A DNA stretch of 64,000 nucleotides, taken from Planococcus sp. 107-1. Lineage in GTDB: Bacteria; Bacillota; Bacilli; Bacillales_A; Planococcaceae. The stretch is from positions 2,356,001-2,420,000 of the forward strand of contig NZ_CP090977.1 of assembly GCF_021513255.1 (NCBI RefSeq), read 5' to 3'. The notes under the pieces are model-generated. The model saw only the letters and a list, made by a program, of their open reading frames with translations. It ran no database searches and was not told where the DNA came from. Made by a program: the position numbers and the translations under genes. Below are positions 17,828 to 28,121 of this stretch, piece after piece (the first letter of the stretch is position 1; each line of letters opens with the position of its first letter).

Positions 17828-18973
17828 TTAACTGTCTAGTGTTAATGGAATAATAAACATCAGTACTGTACCGTTGCCTGGTGAAGAATTGATGATAAAA
17901 TCCCCATTTATCAATTCGATCCGCTCTTTCATGCCCATCAATCCAAATGACTGGCTTTTCACGATGCTTTTATCGAATCCGGAACCATTATCTTTTACGA
18001 TGATGGTCACTTGCTTTTCCAGCCATTCTACATTGACTTCAATTTCTGAAGCTTTCCCGTGACGGACTGCATTGGTAATCGCTTCTTGAACCAATCGGAA
18101 AATAGCCGTTTCGTAATTGCTTGGAAGCCGCACTTCCTTTCCTGTTGACTGGAAATTCATACGTGTTCCTTTGTTATACTCTTCAGTAGTGTCAATATAC
18201 TTTTTCAATGTAGGAACTAATCCCAAATCATCTAAAGCCATCGGGCGAAGATCATAGATGATTCGCCTTACCTCCGTCAGGGCATCCCTTACCATTTCTT
18301 TTAATGAGGTAATTTCCTGGAATGCCAGTTCCGGCCCTTTTTCACGAAACGTCCTGTCAATCAAATCTGAACGCAAAAGCACATTCGCCATCATCTGAGC
18401 TGGTCCGTCATGGATTTCCCGTGACAAGCGCTTTCGTTCTTCTTCTTGCGCTTCAATGATCCGAAGACTATAATCTTGCTTTAGCTTTACACTGTCTTGT
18501 GCTTCATCAACTTTTTCATGATCTGAAGTTAGATAATTCATCGTAACGTTCAAACGATTGACCAGATATTCAGCTCGCTCAATTGTCTGAAGCAGGGATT
18601 GCAGGCGCCGCTGCAAGCTATCGCGTTTTTGGCGATACTGTTTTTCTTCAGAACGATTGATTGACAATTTGACTTGAAGTTCATTAGCCTGTTCATAAGC
18701 TTGCCTGACTTGGCTTTCTGTGAATGAGTTGAAGAATTGAGAAACTTCGGCAAGCCTCCTGCGTGCGGCTCGGGTCTTTTCTTCCAAAAGGTCTCCGGTC
18801 TTTATCACACGTGCAATATTCGTTCGCACTTCTTCAAGTTCATTTTTCATATCTTCATAACTTTGGCGACTTTGTTCACTGATGACGAAAATATCCTGTT
18901 TGGAACGTTCCATTTTTTCCATGACTTCGTCAAAAATGGAGTCTAATGCTTTCACATCGAATTTTTTAGCCAT
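17828..18973 (-). CDS. degS: Cytoplasmic sensor histidine kinase DegS
   Basis: The protein has 381 residues and no membrane segment. An N-terminal coiled-coil sensor domain (about 10-175) leads to the HisKA_3 dimerisation helix with the phosphorylated histidine in LSREIHDGPAQMM (about residue 187). The ATPase domain has NAVRHG, DNGSGFD and GLMGMKER motifs. It phosphorylates DegU, its downstream neighbour. AAGGCGG lies seven bases before the ATG. The size and the soluble architecture match the B. subtilis protein. Confidence 0.95.
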   Translation of the reverse strand: MAKKFDVKALDSIFDEVMEKMERSKQDIFVISEQSRQSYEDMKNELEEVRTNIARVIKTGDLLEEKTRAARRRLAEVSQFFNSFTESQVRQAYEQANELQVKLSINRSEEKQYRQKRDSLQRRLQSLLQTIERAEYLVNRLNVTMNYLTSDHEKVDEAQDSVKLKQDYSLRIIEAQEEERKRLSREIHDGPAQMMANVLLRSDLIDRTFREKGPELAFQEITSLKEMVRDALTEVRRIIYDLRPMALDDLGLVPTLKKYIDTTEEYNKGTRMNFQSTGKEVRLPSNYETAIFRLVQEAITNAVRHGKASEIEVNVEWLEKQVTIIVKDNGSGFDKSIVKSQSFGLMGMKERIELINGDFIINSSPGNGTVLMFIIPLTLDS

Positions 18974-19132
18974 TCTAAAACCGCCTTAGCTATACTAAAC
19001 TATACATAGAAGAAAAATACTTGCACCTTTATGCCTGCCACAGCTGTAATAAGTATATCACTTTATAAGCAAGCCCATGTTAAAAACACATTACAAATTA
19101 TCTGATTACATTTTACACCAGGAGGCATTAAA

Positions 19133-19768
19133 ATGCGAGAAAATTACAAAACTATCGGCAATGGAAAAGAAACGGAAATTATCATACAAAAGTCACGTTT
19201 TATAGCTCACGCAAAAAGAGCAGAAACCGAAAAAGAAGCTTTGGAATTTATCGATTCTATCAAAGCAAAACATAAAAGCGCCAATCATAATTGTTCAGCA
19301 TACATGATCGGTGAACATGATTCAATCCAGAAGGCAAATGATGACGGAGAACCAAGCGGGACTGCAGGCGTTCCGATGCTTGAAGTCTTAAAAAAGCAAG
19401 GGTTGAAAGATACGGTTGTTGTTGTCACCCGTTATTTTGGCGGCATAAAACTTGGCGGAGGCGGATTGATCCGGGCTTATGGAAAAGCGACAACAAAAGC
19501 GATTGCTGCATCCGGAGTCGTTGAACGCCGGCTGCATTGCTTAATGAACGTCCATGTAGACTATACATGGTTAGGGAAAATGGAAAATGAAATTCGTCAA
19601 TCCGAATTTCCTTTAAAGGAAATTCTCTACACTGAAGGAGTCGAATTATTGGTTTACGTACCTGTTGAACAAGAAAGCAAATTTATCGATTGGGTCAACG
19701 AAATGACGAATGGACAGGCAATTATCAGCTGCGTGAAAAAAGAATTTCTTGAATTCAAAATATCCTAA
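19133..19768 (+). CDS. yvyE: YigZ/IMPACT-family protein (YvyE)
   Basis: The 211-residue protein has the UPF0029 (IMPACT N-terminal) domain in residues about 15-125, with DDGEPSGTAGVPML and VTRYFGGIKLGGGGLIRAYG. A C-terminal DUF1949 domain follows (about 138-200). The family is linked to translation or RNA binding, but no precise biochemical role is established. AGGAGG precedes the ATG. The position divergent from degS is the same as in B. subtilis. Confidence 0.92.
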   Translation: MRENYKTIGNGKETEIIIQKSRFIAHAKRAETEKEALEFIDSIKAKHKSANHNCSAYMIGEHDSIQKANDDGEPSGTAGVPMLEVLKKQGLKDTVVVVTRYFGGIKLGGGGLIRAYGKATTKAIAASGVVERRLHCLMNVHVDYTWLGKMENEIRQSEFPLKEILYTEGVELLVYVPVEQESKFIDWVNEMTNGQAIISCVKKEFLEFKIS

Positions 19769-19928
19769 TCTTTTTTCGTTTACGTATCTTTCAACTCGCT
19801 GTATAATAGGTTGAATCAGAGAACGCATGCAACTTAGACTATTGTCATGCGTCTACTATCATAGTAAGATTGGATCGACCCGAATTGAATACTCGGTTAG
19901 CCCATTCCTAATTAGAGGAGTTATAACC

Positions 19929-20975
19929 ATGAACCGTAAAAGTTATCGCAAGTCGAAATCGAGCAAAAAACGGACAGCGATTAAAATAATCGTGACATTG
20001 GCCTTATCTTTGCTCATATGTGGATCCGCATTCGGTATTTACCTCGTCAAGAAAGCAGAAAATGCGGCGGACAGAGCTTTTGAAACCGCCGGAGACCGTG
20101 AAATGTCTGATTTAAGGGAAGAACAAGTCGAACCGTTGCATGATAATATATCGATTCTTTTTATCGGTGTAGATGACAGCGAAGCGCGAGATCAAGACGA
20201 CCACAACATCCGTTCGGATGCTTTAGTTCTGGCTACTTTAAACAATGAAGACAAATCGATTAAGCTCGTCAGCATTCCGCGCGACACATACACTTATATT
20301 CCGGATGCTGGATATGAAGACAAAATCACCCATGCCTATGCACTTGAAGGGCCTAGCTCTACAATTGAGAGTGTAGAAGAATTACTAGAAGTTCCAGTCG
20401 ATTATTACGTTCGCATGGATTTCCAAGCATTTATCGAAGTTGTTGATTCATTAGGCGGAATCGAAGCAGAAGTGCCTTATGATTTAGAAGAAAAAGATGA
20501 AAATGATATACACGGTGCAATTGTTCTTAAAGAAGGTTTACAAGAATTGAACGGGAGCGAAGCTCTTGCTCTTGCGAGAACCCGCCATTACGACAATGAC
20601 ATCGAGCGCGGCAAACGCCAGCAGATGTTGATTGAAAGCATCATGGACAAAGCTTTATCAGCAACCTCCATTACAAAATACGGATCTGTTATTGATGCAA
20701 TTGGTGATAATATGCGCACGAACTTAACTTTCAGAGATATGCAGTCATTCTTTGAATACGCGAAAAATGGGAAGCCGGATATCGATACTTTATCTTTAGA
20801 AGGATATGATGATATGTCAACCGGTATCTATTACTGGCAATTGGATGACGAATCACTTCTTGAAGTCCAAGATATTCTACAAAGCCATTTAGGATTAAAA
20901 CCTGATACATCGAGTTTATCCGACAACAGTGACACCAATCTAGCTGAACGTACAAATGTTGAAGAAGGTTATTAA
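19929..20975 (+). CDS. LytR-CpsA-Psr (LCP) wall polymer ligase
   Basis: The protein has 348 residues. A basic cytosolic N-terminus is followed by one membrane helix (about 16-40) and an extracytoplasmic LCP domain (about 75-245). The domain shows RSDALVLATL, SIPRDTYTYI, KITHAYALEG and the arginines of LARTRHYDNDIERGKRQQ. These enzymes attach teichoic acids or other polymers to peptidoglycan; the nearby tagO fits a teichoic-acid role (TagU-like). ATG 19929 has AGAGGAG ten bases upstream. A longer frame from 19827 contains no ribosome site and is rejected. Confidence 0.92.
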   Translation: MNRKSYRKSKSSKKRTAIKIIVTLALSLLICGSAFGIYLVKKAENAADRAFETAGDREMSDLREEQVEPLHDNISILFIGVDDSEARDQDDHNIRSDALVLATLNNEDKSIKLVSIPRDTYTYIPDAGYEDKITHAYALEGPSSTIESVEELLEVPVDYYVRMDFQAFIEVVDSLGGIEAEVPYDLEEKDENDIHGAIVLKEGLQELNGSEALALARTRHYDNDIERGKRQQMLIESIMDKALSATSITKYGSVIDAIGDNMRTNLTFRDMQSFFEYAKNGKPDIDTLSLEGYDDMSTGIYYWQLDDESLLEVQDILQSHLGLKPDTSSLSDNSDTNLAERTNVEEGY

Positions 20976-20994
20976 CCGCAGCCGAGCTGCGGTT
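20974..20994 (+). terminator. Terminator after the LCP ligase gene
   Basis: AACCGCAGC-CGA-GCTGCGGTT followed by TTTCTTTT. The stem begins in the stop codon. Confidence 0.88.
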
Positions 20995-21018
20995 TTTCTT
21001 TTGGAAGAAAACAAAAAA

Positions 21019-21047
21019 AGGCGCGATAGCAAGTTGCTATCGCGCCT
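21019..21047 (-). terminator. Terminator after tagO
   Basis: A 14-bp near-palindrome (AGGCGCGATAGCAA with TTGCTATCGCGCCT) has A7 on its left, giving a U-tract on the minus strand. It lies 5 bases from the tagO stop. Confidence 0.88.
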
Positions 21048-21051
21048 CTAT

Positions 21052-22128
21052 TTATTTTCCGATGAATTTCACTAAATTGATCAGCGGGCGGTAATTCTTC
21101 CCAGCTAATCCAACTACTTCGACAAACAATTCAATGGCAATCAACATCACGCTGAGCAGCAGAATGCCTCCCCATAATGTAGCTTGAGAGAACAATAAAG
21201 CTGCTAAACCGAATAATGCTGCTATGCCGTAGATAATCAATACTGTCTGTCGGTGCGAGAATCCGATATTCAGTAAGCAATGATGCAAATGTGATTTATC
21301 TGCTGCTGAAATCGATTGCTTCTCGCGTACACGGCGCACAATTGCAAAGAATGTATCTGATATTGGCACGCCAAGCATGATAATCGGGATGATCAAAGCG
21401 ACTACTGTTACGTTTTTGAAGCCCATTAATGCTAATACGGAAATCATGAAACCAAGGAATAAGGCTCCGGTATCTCCCATGAATATCTTCGCAGGATGGA
21501 AGTTATAGAAAAGGAAGCCGATTGAACTGGCAGCTAAAATCGCAGCCAAAGACATAACAAATGGGTCACCCATGATGAAGGCCATAATTGCCAGCGTGAT
21601 CAACGCAATGGTTGAAACCCCTGCTGCTAATCCATCAAGGCCATCAATCAAATTGATCGCATTTGTTATACCCACGATCCAAAGAATCGTCAACGGAATA
21701 CTGAAATAACCAAAATCCAACTCTCCACCGAATGGCAAGTTGATGAAAGATATTTCAAGTCCCCCACCTACTACAACGATGGCAGCTGCAGCCAATTGGC
21801 CCAAGAGCTTCGCTTTTGCAGTGATTTCAAACATGTCATCCAATACGCCAGTAACAGTGATTAAAACTGCACCGATTAAAATGGCTGTTGAAATCGAGAT
21901 AAATGATGCATCTACTGCATTTGAGACCGTTTCTTCCGGCCGCAAAATAAAGTAACCGATGACAAACGAACCGAATATTGCTAATCCGCCGAGTCGCGGC
22001 ATAATTCTCGCATGAACTTTTCTATAGTTAGGTCGATCGACTGCTCCTACGCGAAAGGCAATTCGCTTTACAATAGGAGTTAGTACGATTGAAGCGATAA
22101 ATGCCAAAACCAAAGTAAGGTATAGCAT
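21052..22128 (-). CDS. tagO: Undecaprenyl-phosphate GlcNAc-1-phosphate transferase TagO
   Basis: The 358-residue polytopic protein (about 10-11 helices) belongs to the WecA/TagO/MraY family. Key motifs are the DDMFEITAKAKLLGQ aspartates, NAINLIDGLDGLAAG, FMGDTGALFLGF and the HH motif in DKSHLHHCLL. It starts linkage-unit synthesis for wall teichoic acid by moving GlcNAc-1-P to undecaprenyl phosphate. ATG 22128 follows AAGGAGGAAGGAC; the frame extends to 22176 but lacks a ribosome site there. It is divergent from secA2. Confidence 0.93.
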   Translation of the reverse strand: MLYLTLVLAFIASIVLTPIVKRIAFRVGAVDRPNYRKVHARIMPRLGGLAIFGSFVIGYFILRPEETVSNAVDASFISISTAILIGAVLITVTGVLDDMFEITAKAKLLGQLAAAAIVVVGGGLEISFINLPFGGELDFGYFSIPLTILWIVGITNAINLIDGLDGLAAGVSTIALITLAIMAFIMGDPFVMSLAAILAASSIGFLFYNFHPAKIFMGDTGALFLGFMISVLALMGFKNVTVVALIIPIIMLGVPISDTFFAIVRRVREKQSISAADKSHLHHCLLNIGFSHRQTVLIIYGIAALFGLAALLFSQATLWGGILLLSVMLIAIELFVEVVGLAGKNYRPLINLVKFIGK

Positions 22129-22346
22129 GTCCTTCCTCCTTAAAACTTCTAATTCAACATACAAATCCAATTTCATTATAGCATGTCTCTACAGGAAATA
22201 AAGTATTTATGTATGTGCAATTGCTTCTTCGGTTTATAAGACGCCTGAAAACACAAAAGGTTTCACTTTTGTTAAGTGGAGTTTGTTGGTAAAGTTTGAT
22301 AAAATAATCAAGTAGCAATGGATGTACATAAAGGAGACTATTATGC

Positions 22347-24713
22347 ATGGCAACGTTATTCAAGCGTTCTAATAAACCGAACTTAAGACAACTTAAAAAA
22401 TACAAAAAGATTGTTGAAGAAATAAATCGCTTGGAAGAAAACTATCAAGCTATGAGCGATGAAGAGTTAAAAAATATGACCATTTCCTTCCGCGAACAAT
22501 TAGCTGATGGAAAGAAAATTGAAAAGATCATCCCCGAAGCATTTGCTGTAGTCCGGGAAGCGTCGAAGCGTGTTTTGAATATGCGCCATTTTGATGTGCA
22601 ATTGCTTGGCGGACTCGTACTCGCTGAAGGAAATATCGCTGAGATGCCTACTGGCGAAGGGAAAACTTTAGTCGCTTCCCTGCCCTCCTATACACGGGCG
22701 CTTGAAGGAAAAGGCGTCCATGTAATCACCGTCAACGATTACCTGGCGCAGCGTGATTTTGATCAAATCGGCCAAATTCACCGCTTTCTTGGATTGACTG
22801 TCGGCTTGAACCTTCCGTTAATGGATACAGACGAAAAGCAAACTGCCTATAAAGCCGATATCACTTATGGAGTCGGCACAGAATTCGGATTTGACTATTT
22901 GCGTGATAATATGGCCGGCACAAACGAAGACAAAGTACAGCGCCCCTACCATTACGCAATCATCGATGAAGTTGACAGCGTATTGATTGATGAGGCAAAA
23001 ACTCCGTTGATTGTAGCCGGAAAAGCAAAAGCGAGCGCTGAACTCCATCAAATAAGCGCGCTCTTGGCTGCCCGCTTTAAAGAAGGCGTTGATTACGATT
23101 TCGACGCTGAAACGAAAGCAACTTCGTTGACTGATACAGGCATTGAAAAAGTGGAAAAAGCATTTGGCGTCGATAACCTGTACGAGTTGGAACACCAAAC
23201 CCTATACCATTATGTAATCATGGCGGTCCGTGCGCATGTGATGTTCCAACGAGATGTCGATTACATCGTCAAAGATGATAAAATTATGCTTGTTGATATG
23301 TTCACCGGACGGACGATGGAAGGACGCACTTTATCAGATGGCCTTCACCAAGCGATCGAAGCAAAAGAAAAAGTCGAAATTACAGATGAAAACAAAGCAC
23401 AAGCGCAAATCACCATTCAAAACTACTTCCGTATGTATCCGATTCTTTCCGGCATGACGGGCACTGCGAAAACGCAGGAAAAAGAATTCATGGAAGTTTA
23501 CGGCATGGAAGTCATTCAAGTGCCTACGAACAATCCACGGGCGCGAGTTGATTTGCCTGATCGCGTTTTCCAGACCGCGGATCAGAAATACAAAGAAGTC
23601 GCTCGCCAAGTAAGCGAACGCCATAAAACAGGTCAGCCTGTTTTGGTTGGGACCACTTCCATCTTGCAATCCGAAATGGTCGCTGACTATTTAAAAGCCG
23701 AAAACCTTGAATTCCAGTTGCTAAATGCTAAAAGCGTAGAGCAAGAAGTGCATTTGATTTCCCAAGCCGGACAATTGAATCATATTACCGTTGCCACGAA
23801 CATGGCTGGCCGTGGAACAGATATCGTGCTTGGTGAAGGCGTAGCTTCAATTGGCGGTCTTCATGTCATCGGTACGGAAAAACACGAAAGCCGCCGAATC
23901 GACAATCAATTGCGCGGGCGCTCTGGCCGCCAAGGTGATCCAGGCTCCACCGAATTTATCATTTCACTGGAAGACGATATGTTCAAACGTTTTGCAAGTG
24001 AAGAAACAGAAAAATTCACGAAGAAAATGACAACTAGTAAAATTGGAGAAATTACCAATAAAGATGTACAAGAACTAACAGATCGCACCCAGCGCATTGT
24101 AGAAGGCTCTCATTTCTCTATGCGTGAATACAATTTAAAATTGGACGACGTAATCAATGAGCAGCGCAAAATTATATATGGTTTGCGCAACCGCGTTTTA
24201 GATGGCAATGAAAATACCCATCTTTTAAAAGATATGGTTGCTGATGCTACGGACTTCATCATTTCAGAATCACTGCCGGAAGACCAAGATTATACAGCTG
24301 CCCATTTGCACGATTTGGAATTTTCGCTGCAGCAATTGCTCGGTCCGGAAGTATCCCTCTCAGAAAAATTGGATAAACGCAAGAAAGTGGATGCAGCTGT
24401 GAAACCGGCTTTAGATTCCGTCAATGAATTGATCGAAGCTTATGCGGACAACGAACGTGTAATGGCCACCATCCCATTTGTCATGAAATCTTATATTGAC
24501 CAAATGTGGGTTAAACACTTAGAAAGCATGTCTCATTTAAAAGAAGGCATTGGTTTGCGTTCTTACCAACAAGAAGACCCGATGCGGATTTATCAGCGTG
24601 AAGGATTAGAACTCTTTGCAGGAAATTTCCAAAATCTCCGTTATTCAATCGCATCAGAATTACTGGGCTTTTTGCATATGCTTGAAAACGAAGATAAGGA
24701 GGCAGCAGAATGA
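22347..24713 (+). CDS. secA2: Accessory secretion ATPase SecA2
   Basis: A second complete SecA motor of 788 residues. It has Walker A MPTGEGKT (about 99-106), [23 protein letters not shown] and [13 protein letters not shown] motifs. It lacks the C-terminal cysteine-rich zinc tail of SecA1 and diverges from it clearly. In Bacillus anthracis SecA2 with SlaP exports S-layer proteins. Here it overlaps slaP by four bases (ATGA) and lies next to an SLH-domain gene, which supports the same role. The start is the ATG ten bases after AAAGGAG; an ATG at 22343 is out of frame. Confidence 0.95.
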   Translation: MATLFKRSNKPNLRQLKKYKKIVEEINRLEENYQAMSDEELKNMTISFREQLADGKKIEKIIPEAFAVVREASKRVLNMRHFDVQLLGGLVLAEGNIAEMPTGEGKTLVASLPSYTRALEGKGVHVITVNDYLAQRDFDQIGQIHRFLGLTVGLNLPLMDTDEKQTAYKADITYGVGTEFGFDYLRDNMAGTNEDKVQRPYHYAIIDEVDSVLIDEAKTPLIVAGKAKASAELHQISALLAARFKEGVDYDFDAETKATSLTDTGIEKVEKAFGVDNLYELEHQTLYHYVIMAVRAHVMFQRDVDYIVKDDKIMLVDMFTGRTMEGRTLSDGLHQAIEAKEKVEITDENKAQAQITIQNYFRMYPILSGMTGTAKTQEKEFMEVYGMEVIQVPTNNPRARVDLPDRVFQTADQKYKEVARQVSERHKTGQPVLVGTTSILQSEMVADYLKAENLEFQLLNAKSVEQEVHLISQAGQLNHITVATNMAGRGTDIVLGEGVASIGGLHVIGTEKHESRRIDNQLRGRSGRQGDPGSTEFIISLEDDMFKRFASEETEKFTKKMTTSKIGEITNKDVQELTDRTQRIVEGSHFSMREYNLKLDDVINEQRKIIYGLRNRVLDGNENTHLLKDMVADATDFIISESLPEDQDYTAAHLHDLEFSLQQLLGPEVSLSEKLDKRKKVDAAVKPALDSVNELIEAYADNERVMATIPFVMKSYIDQMWVKHLESMSHLKEGIGLRSYQQEDPMRIYQREGLELFAGNFQNLRYSIASELLGFLHMLENEDKEAAE

Positions 24714-25606
24714 GTATTTTTTCATTTTTTAATAAGACGACAAAAACTGGACTTGATTCTACGATTTCTTCAACTGAGGTCGTAGAAGGCAGTACTTCTC
24801 AGACAGACAACGAAGGCGATGTTCATACCTCGCTTTCCATTTCTCCTGACTGGAAGATCAGCAAAGAACAGGAATATGTATTGAAATTCTTGTCGAATGA
24901 TTTACAGCCGCTTAAAAAGGATCAATTGTCGCTGTCTGGCATCGATATTGAACTGGATAAAAGAACTGGAAACTGGAATGTCCAAGCATTCCTTCGTTCT
25001 TCTTTAGACCGTCCGATGACTTTAGGAAAAGCTGAACTTCTTCTATTAGATGGAGACAGCCAAGTACTTGCAGCACAGGAATTCGATTTATCGACACTTG
25101 GTGCCATTCCGGCATTATCAAATCGCCCGTGGGTATTCCACTTCGATAAAGAGAACATCAAAACCCTTGAAGTGCCGGCTGAGAACTGGACTTTAGCTTT
25201 TAATGTCCAGTCACTAGTTCCCCACTCATTGGATCTCGATCCTGCTTGGGAAGAGGCATTGCCTGAAGAACAAAAAAATACGCTTAGCGCCATTGTGAAA
25301 GACTTACCTGCCTTAAATCCGAGAGAAGTCAATATTACCGGATTCCAGTCAAAATTGACTCCCGAAGGCAATTTAGCCGCTTCTGTATTTATACGGAATG
25401 GGCATACCCAACATATCCAACTAGAAAAATTGCCGCTGGAAGTATTGGACGCAAATGGACAGCAGATTGTGTCCGGATCATTCGAGCTTGATAAACTTGA
25501 AGTGAAAGCTAATACCTCAAAACCATGGACGTTCATTTTCCCGAAAGACATGCTTCAAATCCAAGAGCCTGACTTGTCCAGATGGACTGCTCGGGTCCCA
25601 AAATAG
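24710..25606 (+). CDS. slaP: Accessory Sec system S-layer assembly protein SlaP
   Basis: The 298-residue cytosolic protein contains two copies of a beta-rich module. Copy one covers about 45-160, with LSGIDIELDKRTGNWNVQAF and RPWVFHFDKENI. Copy two covers about 170-298, with ITGFQSKLTPEGNLAASVF and KPWTFIFPKDML. This is the duplicated SLAP domain found beside secA2 in S-layer-bearing Bacillales. The ATG lies inside the end of secA2, so translation is probably coupled. It presumably supports SecA2 in exporting surface-layer proteins; the mechanism is not fully known. A bidirectional terminator follows. Confidence 0.85.
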   Translation: MSIFSFFNKTTKTGLDSTISSTEVVEGSTSQTDNEGDVHTSLSISPDWKISKEQEYVLKFLSNDLQPLKKDQLSLSGIDIELDKRTGNWNVQAFLRSSLDRPMTLGKAELLLLDGDSQVLAAQEFDLSTLGAIPALSNRPWVFHFDKENIKTLEVPAENWTLAFNVQSLVPHSLDLDPAWEEALPEEQKNTLSAIVKDLPALNPREVNITGFQSKLTPEGNLAASVFIRNGHTQHIQLEKLPLEVLDANGQQIVSGSFELDKLEVKANTSKPWTFIFPKDMLQIQEPDLSRWTARVPK

Positions 25607-25611
25607 AACAT

Positions 25612-25646
25612 AAGAAAAAGCTCAGCGCTATGCTGAGCTTTTTCTT
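25612..25646. terminator. Bidirectional terminator between slaP and the glycosidase gene
   Basis: A perfect 15-bp stem (AAGAAAAAGCTCAGC with its complement, loop GCTAT) lies between convergent genes and reaches into the stop codon of the minus-strand gene. Confidence 0.92.
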
Positions 25647-27912
25647 ATTGAATTTTAAATTCGGTAATATGGTCTTTCACCATTTTGATATTAGAAGAGT
25701 TTGGCACAAAATGCGTGACGACCAATTGATAATTTTGTCCACTCTTGTAGCCGCCAGCAGGTGCTTCTACTATTAATTGAGTCGGGGTAGTCCCTTTTTT
25801 TACAGTCACTGCTTGGCGTACGCCATATTGATCTTCAACATACACATACTTCCCGTGAATAAATTCTGCATTCATCGGCTGTGAAAATGTTACCGTGAAT
25901 TTTTTATCCGCTTTTTCAATGCGTACAGATGGATCCGGAACAAAACTTTCCTGAACAGTTTTAGCTGTCGTATAAAGTGCTTGAATACCGTCGATCCATA
26001 AAGAACCTTTTGTCTTTTTCGTTGATTTCGTTTCCGCAACGTAGATTCTGTTTAAGCTGAATGGCGCTGCAGCAGTTGTCGGGATGTTTGCTTCAACATA
26101 TTTCCAGCCTACCCAATCCAATTTGTCTTCTGCAGTAAAATCAATTACAACTTCTTTGCCATTTGCATCGGTCAAAGAACCGCGGAGCCAATGATTCATG
26201 CCATCTCCGTATACCCATGCACCGATCCGTTTCGGCTGATTTGGTATTTGGTAAGGGCTATTCCATTTCAGATAAGCTGCTGAAACTCCGTCTTTATAGG
26301 AAGTAAAATCATATGCTAATTTAACCGACCCGCTTCCCTCTTTTGAAGCAATCGTTTTCTCTGTAGAAATCGATGCCGTACCACGGGCTGCTTCTGCAGA
26401 TAAGCCGCTAGTTGAATCCAATGCACTTAACGCTATGGGTTTGTCAGAAACTTTAGGTATTACTGTGACCGGAATAGTAATTGAAGCATTTTCATATTTA
26501 GCAGTGACAGTTCCTGCCCCTTCTTTAACCGCGATAAACTGGTTATTTTCAATTTTGCCAATACCGCCAGAAACTGAAATCAATTTCAATTTCTCTTGGT
26601 CAATCGGCAAGGTATTGTAATATTGATCCAAGACTTTATCCACTTTGAATCCAAGTGTCGAATCTACCGGAATGCTTCCAGCTTGTTTCGGTGAAGCTGT
26701 TGCATAAGTACCAACACCGTATGGAGCTGTGCTAACTGCTTCTAATATAGAAGAAACTTTGCGTTCGTATCCTGTAGACGGCCGGTTAACCAAAGTCGGC
26801 AAGATATCGCCGTACTTCCGGGCAACCATTGTAGTAGAGCCCCCGCCATCCAGATTAATAGCGTTATAAGCTCCTATTGACTTTAAATAACTCGCAAATT
26901 CAGTCAAGGTCATGCCTGAACTTCCTGTCACCCCACTGTCCACTGTGACGAAATAAGCATTGGAACCATCGGCATTTGTTGCGACTGCAGTGCGTGCTGT
27001 CCGCTGCGTTACTCGAGGGCTATTCAAATCGATCGATAAATCGACAGCACCATTTTGAACAAGCAGCGGCCCTGTTGCTAACATGAATTTAGAGCCTTTC
27101 CATTGTTTTTCTACATCTACTGTCAATTCAACATTATCGCCGATTTTCAAATCACGGATTTTATCGACTTCGGCTTTATCCACTGCTGAAATGACGTAGC
27201 CATTTTTTGGAATCGTAGCACTCGTATATTGTCCATACGGTCGGATGGCTGTCACTTTCCCTGGAACCTTTTCGCCAAATTCATGACCTGTATTAACAGA
27301 AGTTGAAGTGGAAACAACCACTTCAAGTCCCGTATTATTTGTCCGCGTATTTTCAAATGGCCAACTAGAAGTATAAAGAATGCTCTCTCCACGTTCTCTT
27401 TCTCTGTTTAAAGATGTTAATTGCGAGGATTGACCGTTATGTGTAATTGTATATGAAAGATCATACTTACCAACTTTCGCTTTATTATCGGCAGTGACGC
27501 CAAAAGCTGCTGGGGTATGCATGAAATCATTGTAATTTGTTGAAACAGCACCTAAATTAACGATGTTATTGCCTTCTGCTAACAAATATGTAGGCAGTCC
27601 CGATTCGAATGTAAAAAGCGAAGCGTTAATTGCGCCAATCACGTGATTTTGTTCTTTCGTATGTAAGCGGCTTAAACTTGAAGTCGTTGACAGCGCTGTA
27701 AACGGATTCGAAATCCCCATATTGATTGTTGTATAAGGCGCATTCATGTTAATCGTCATTCGATTGATGCGTTGAGCTTTTCCAGATATACTTTTGCTTT
27801 CATTTACATAATTTACTCCAGGCGACAGCATATCTGCATTTGCAGGCTTTACTTGCATCGATAATAAGAGTCCGGCAGCCAAAGAAACAGTCAGTAATTT
27901 TTTAAATTTCAT
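25645..27912 (-). CDS. Secreted phosphodiester glycosidase-family protein with Ig-like C-terminal domains
   Basis: The protein has 755 residues. The signal peptide ends near KPANA (about residue 26). The phosphodiester glycosidase (NAGPA/DUF2233) domain spans about 60-395, with the signature YNAINLDGGGSTTMV. A bacterial Ig-like segment follows (about 405-490), then a carbohydrate-binding-like beta region (about 505-655) and an SbsA-type Ig-like domain at the end. The family removes terminal sugars from phosphodiester-linked glycans such as wall teichoic acid. There is no SLH or LPXTG anchor. GGGAG lies before the ATG. The neighbouring secA2/slaP and SLH gene suggest a cell-surface function. 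Confidence 0.82.
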   Translation of the reverse strand: MKFKKLLTVSLAAGLLLSMQVKPANADMLSPGVNYVNESKSISGKAQRINRMTINMNAPYTTINMGISNPFTALSTTSSLSRLHTKEQNHVIGAINASLFTFESGLPTYLLAEGNNIVNLGAVSTNYNDFMHTPAAFGVTADNKAKVGKYDLSYTITHNGQSSQLTSLNRERERGESILYTSSWPFENTRTNNTGLEVVVSTSTSVNTGHEFGEKVPGKVTAIRPYGQYTSATIPKNGYVISAVDKAEVDKIRDLKIGDNVELTVDVEKQWKGSKFMLATGPLLVQNGAVDLSIDLNSPRVTQRTARTAVATNADGSNAYFVTVDSGVTGSSGMTLTEFASYLKSIGAYNAINLDGGGSTTMVARKYGDILPTLVNRPSTGYERKVSSILEAVSTAPYGVGTYATASPKQAGSIPVDSTLGFKVDKVLDQYYNTLPIDQEKLKLISVSGGIGKIENNQFIAVKEGAGTVTAKYENASITIPVTVIPKVSDKPIALSALDSTSGLSAEAARGTASISTEKTIASKEGSGSVKLAYDFTSYKDGVSAAYLKWNSPYQIPNQPKRIGAWVYGDGMNHWLRGSLTDANGKEVVIDFTAEDKLDWVGWKYVEANIPTTAAAPFSLNRIYVAETKSTKKTKGSLWIDGIQALYTTAKTVQESFVPDPSVRIEKADKKFTVTFSQPMNAEFIHGKYVYVEDQYGVRQAVTVKKGTTPTQLIVEAPAGGYKSGQNYQLVVTHFVPNSSNIKMVKDHITEFKIQ

Positions 27913-27966
27913 CCAATAACTCCCTAAAGTATATTTTCATAAGCATTAATTTATATTTTCGACAAA

Positions 27967-28002
27967 AAAAGGAATCCACAAATAAAATTGTGGATTCCTT
28001 TT
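27967..28002. terminator. Terminator after the SLH protein gene
   Basis: A perfect 15-bp stem (27967-27981 with 27988-28002) has A-rich DNA on the left and T-rich on the right. It is 120 bases beyond the SLH stop codon, farther than usual. The DNA between may be the lost 3' part of that gene. Confidence 0.88.
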
Positions 28003-28121
28003 CTCGCTTCAACCAAGCCATTGCATTGCACTTTTATAGTAAAAACAGGTTAATTACAATTTCTATTTTACCATACCTATCCTTAATCACAACCACTAAA
28101 AGTGCAAATTTCAGAAAAATA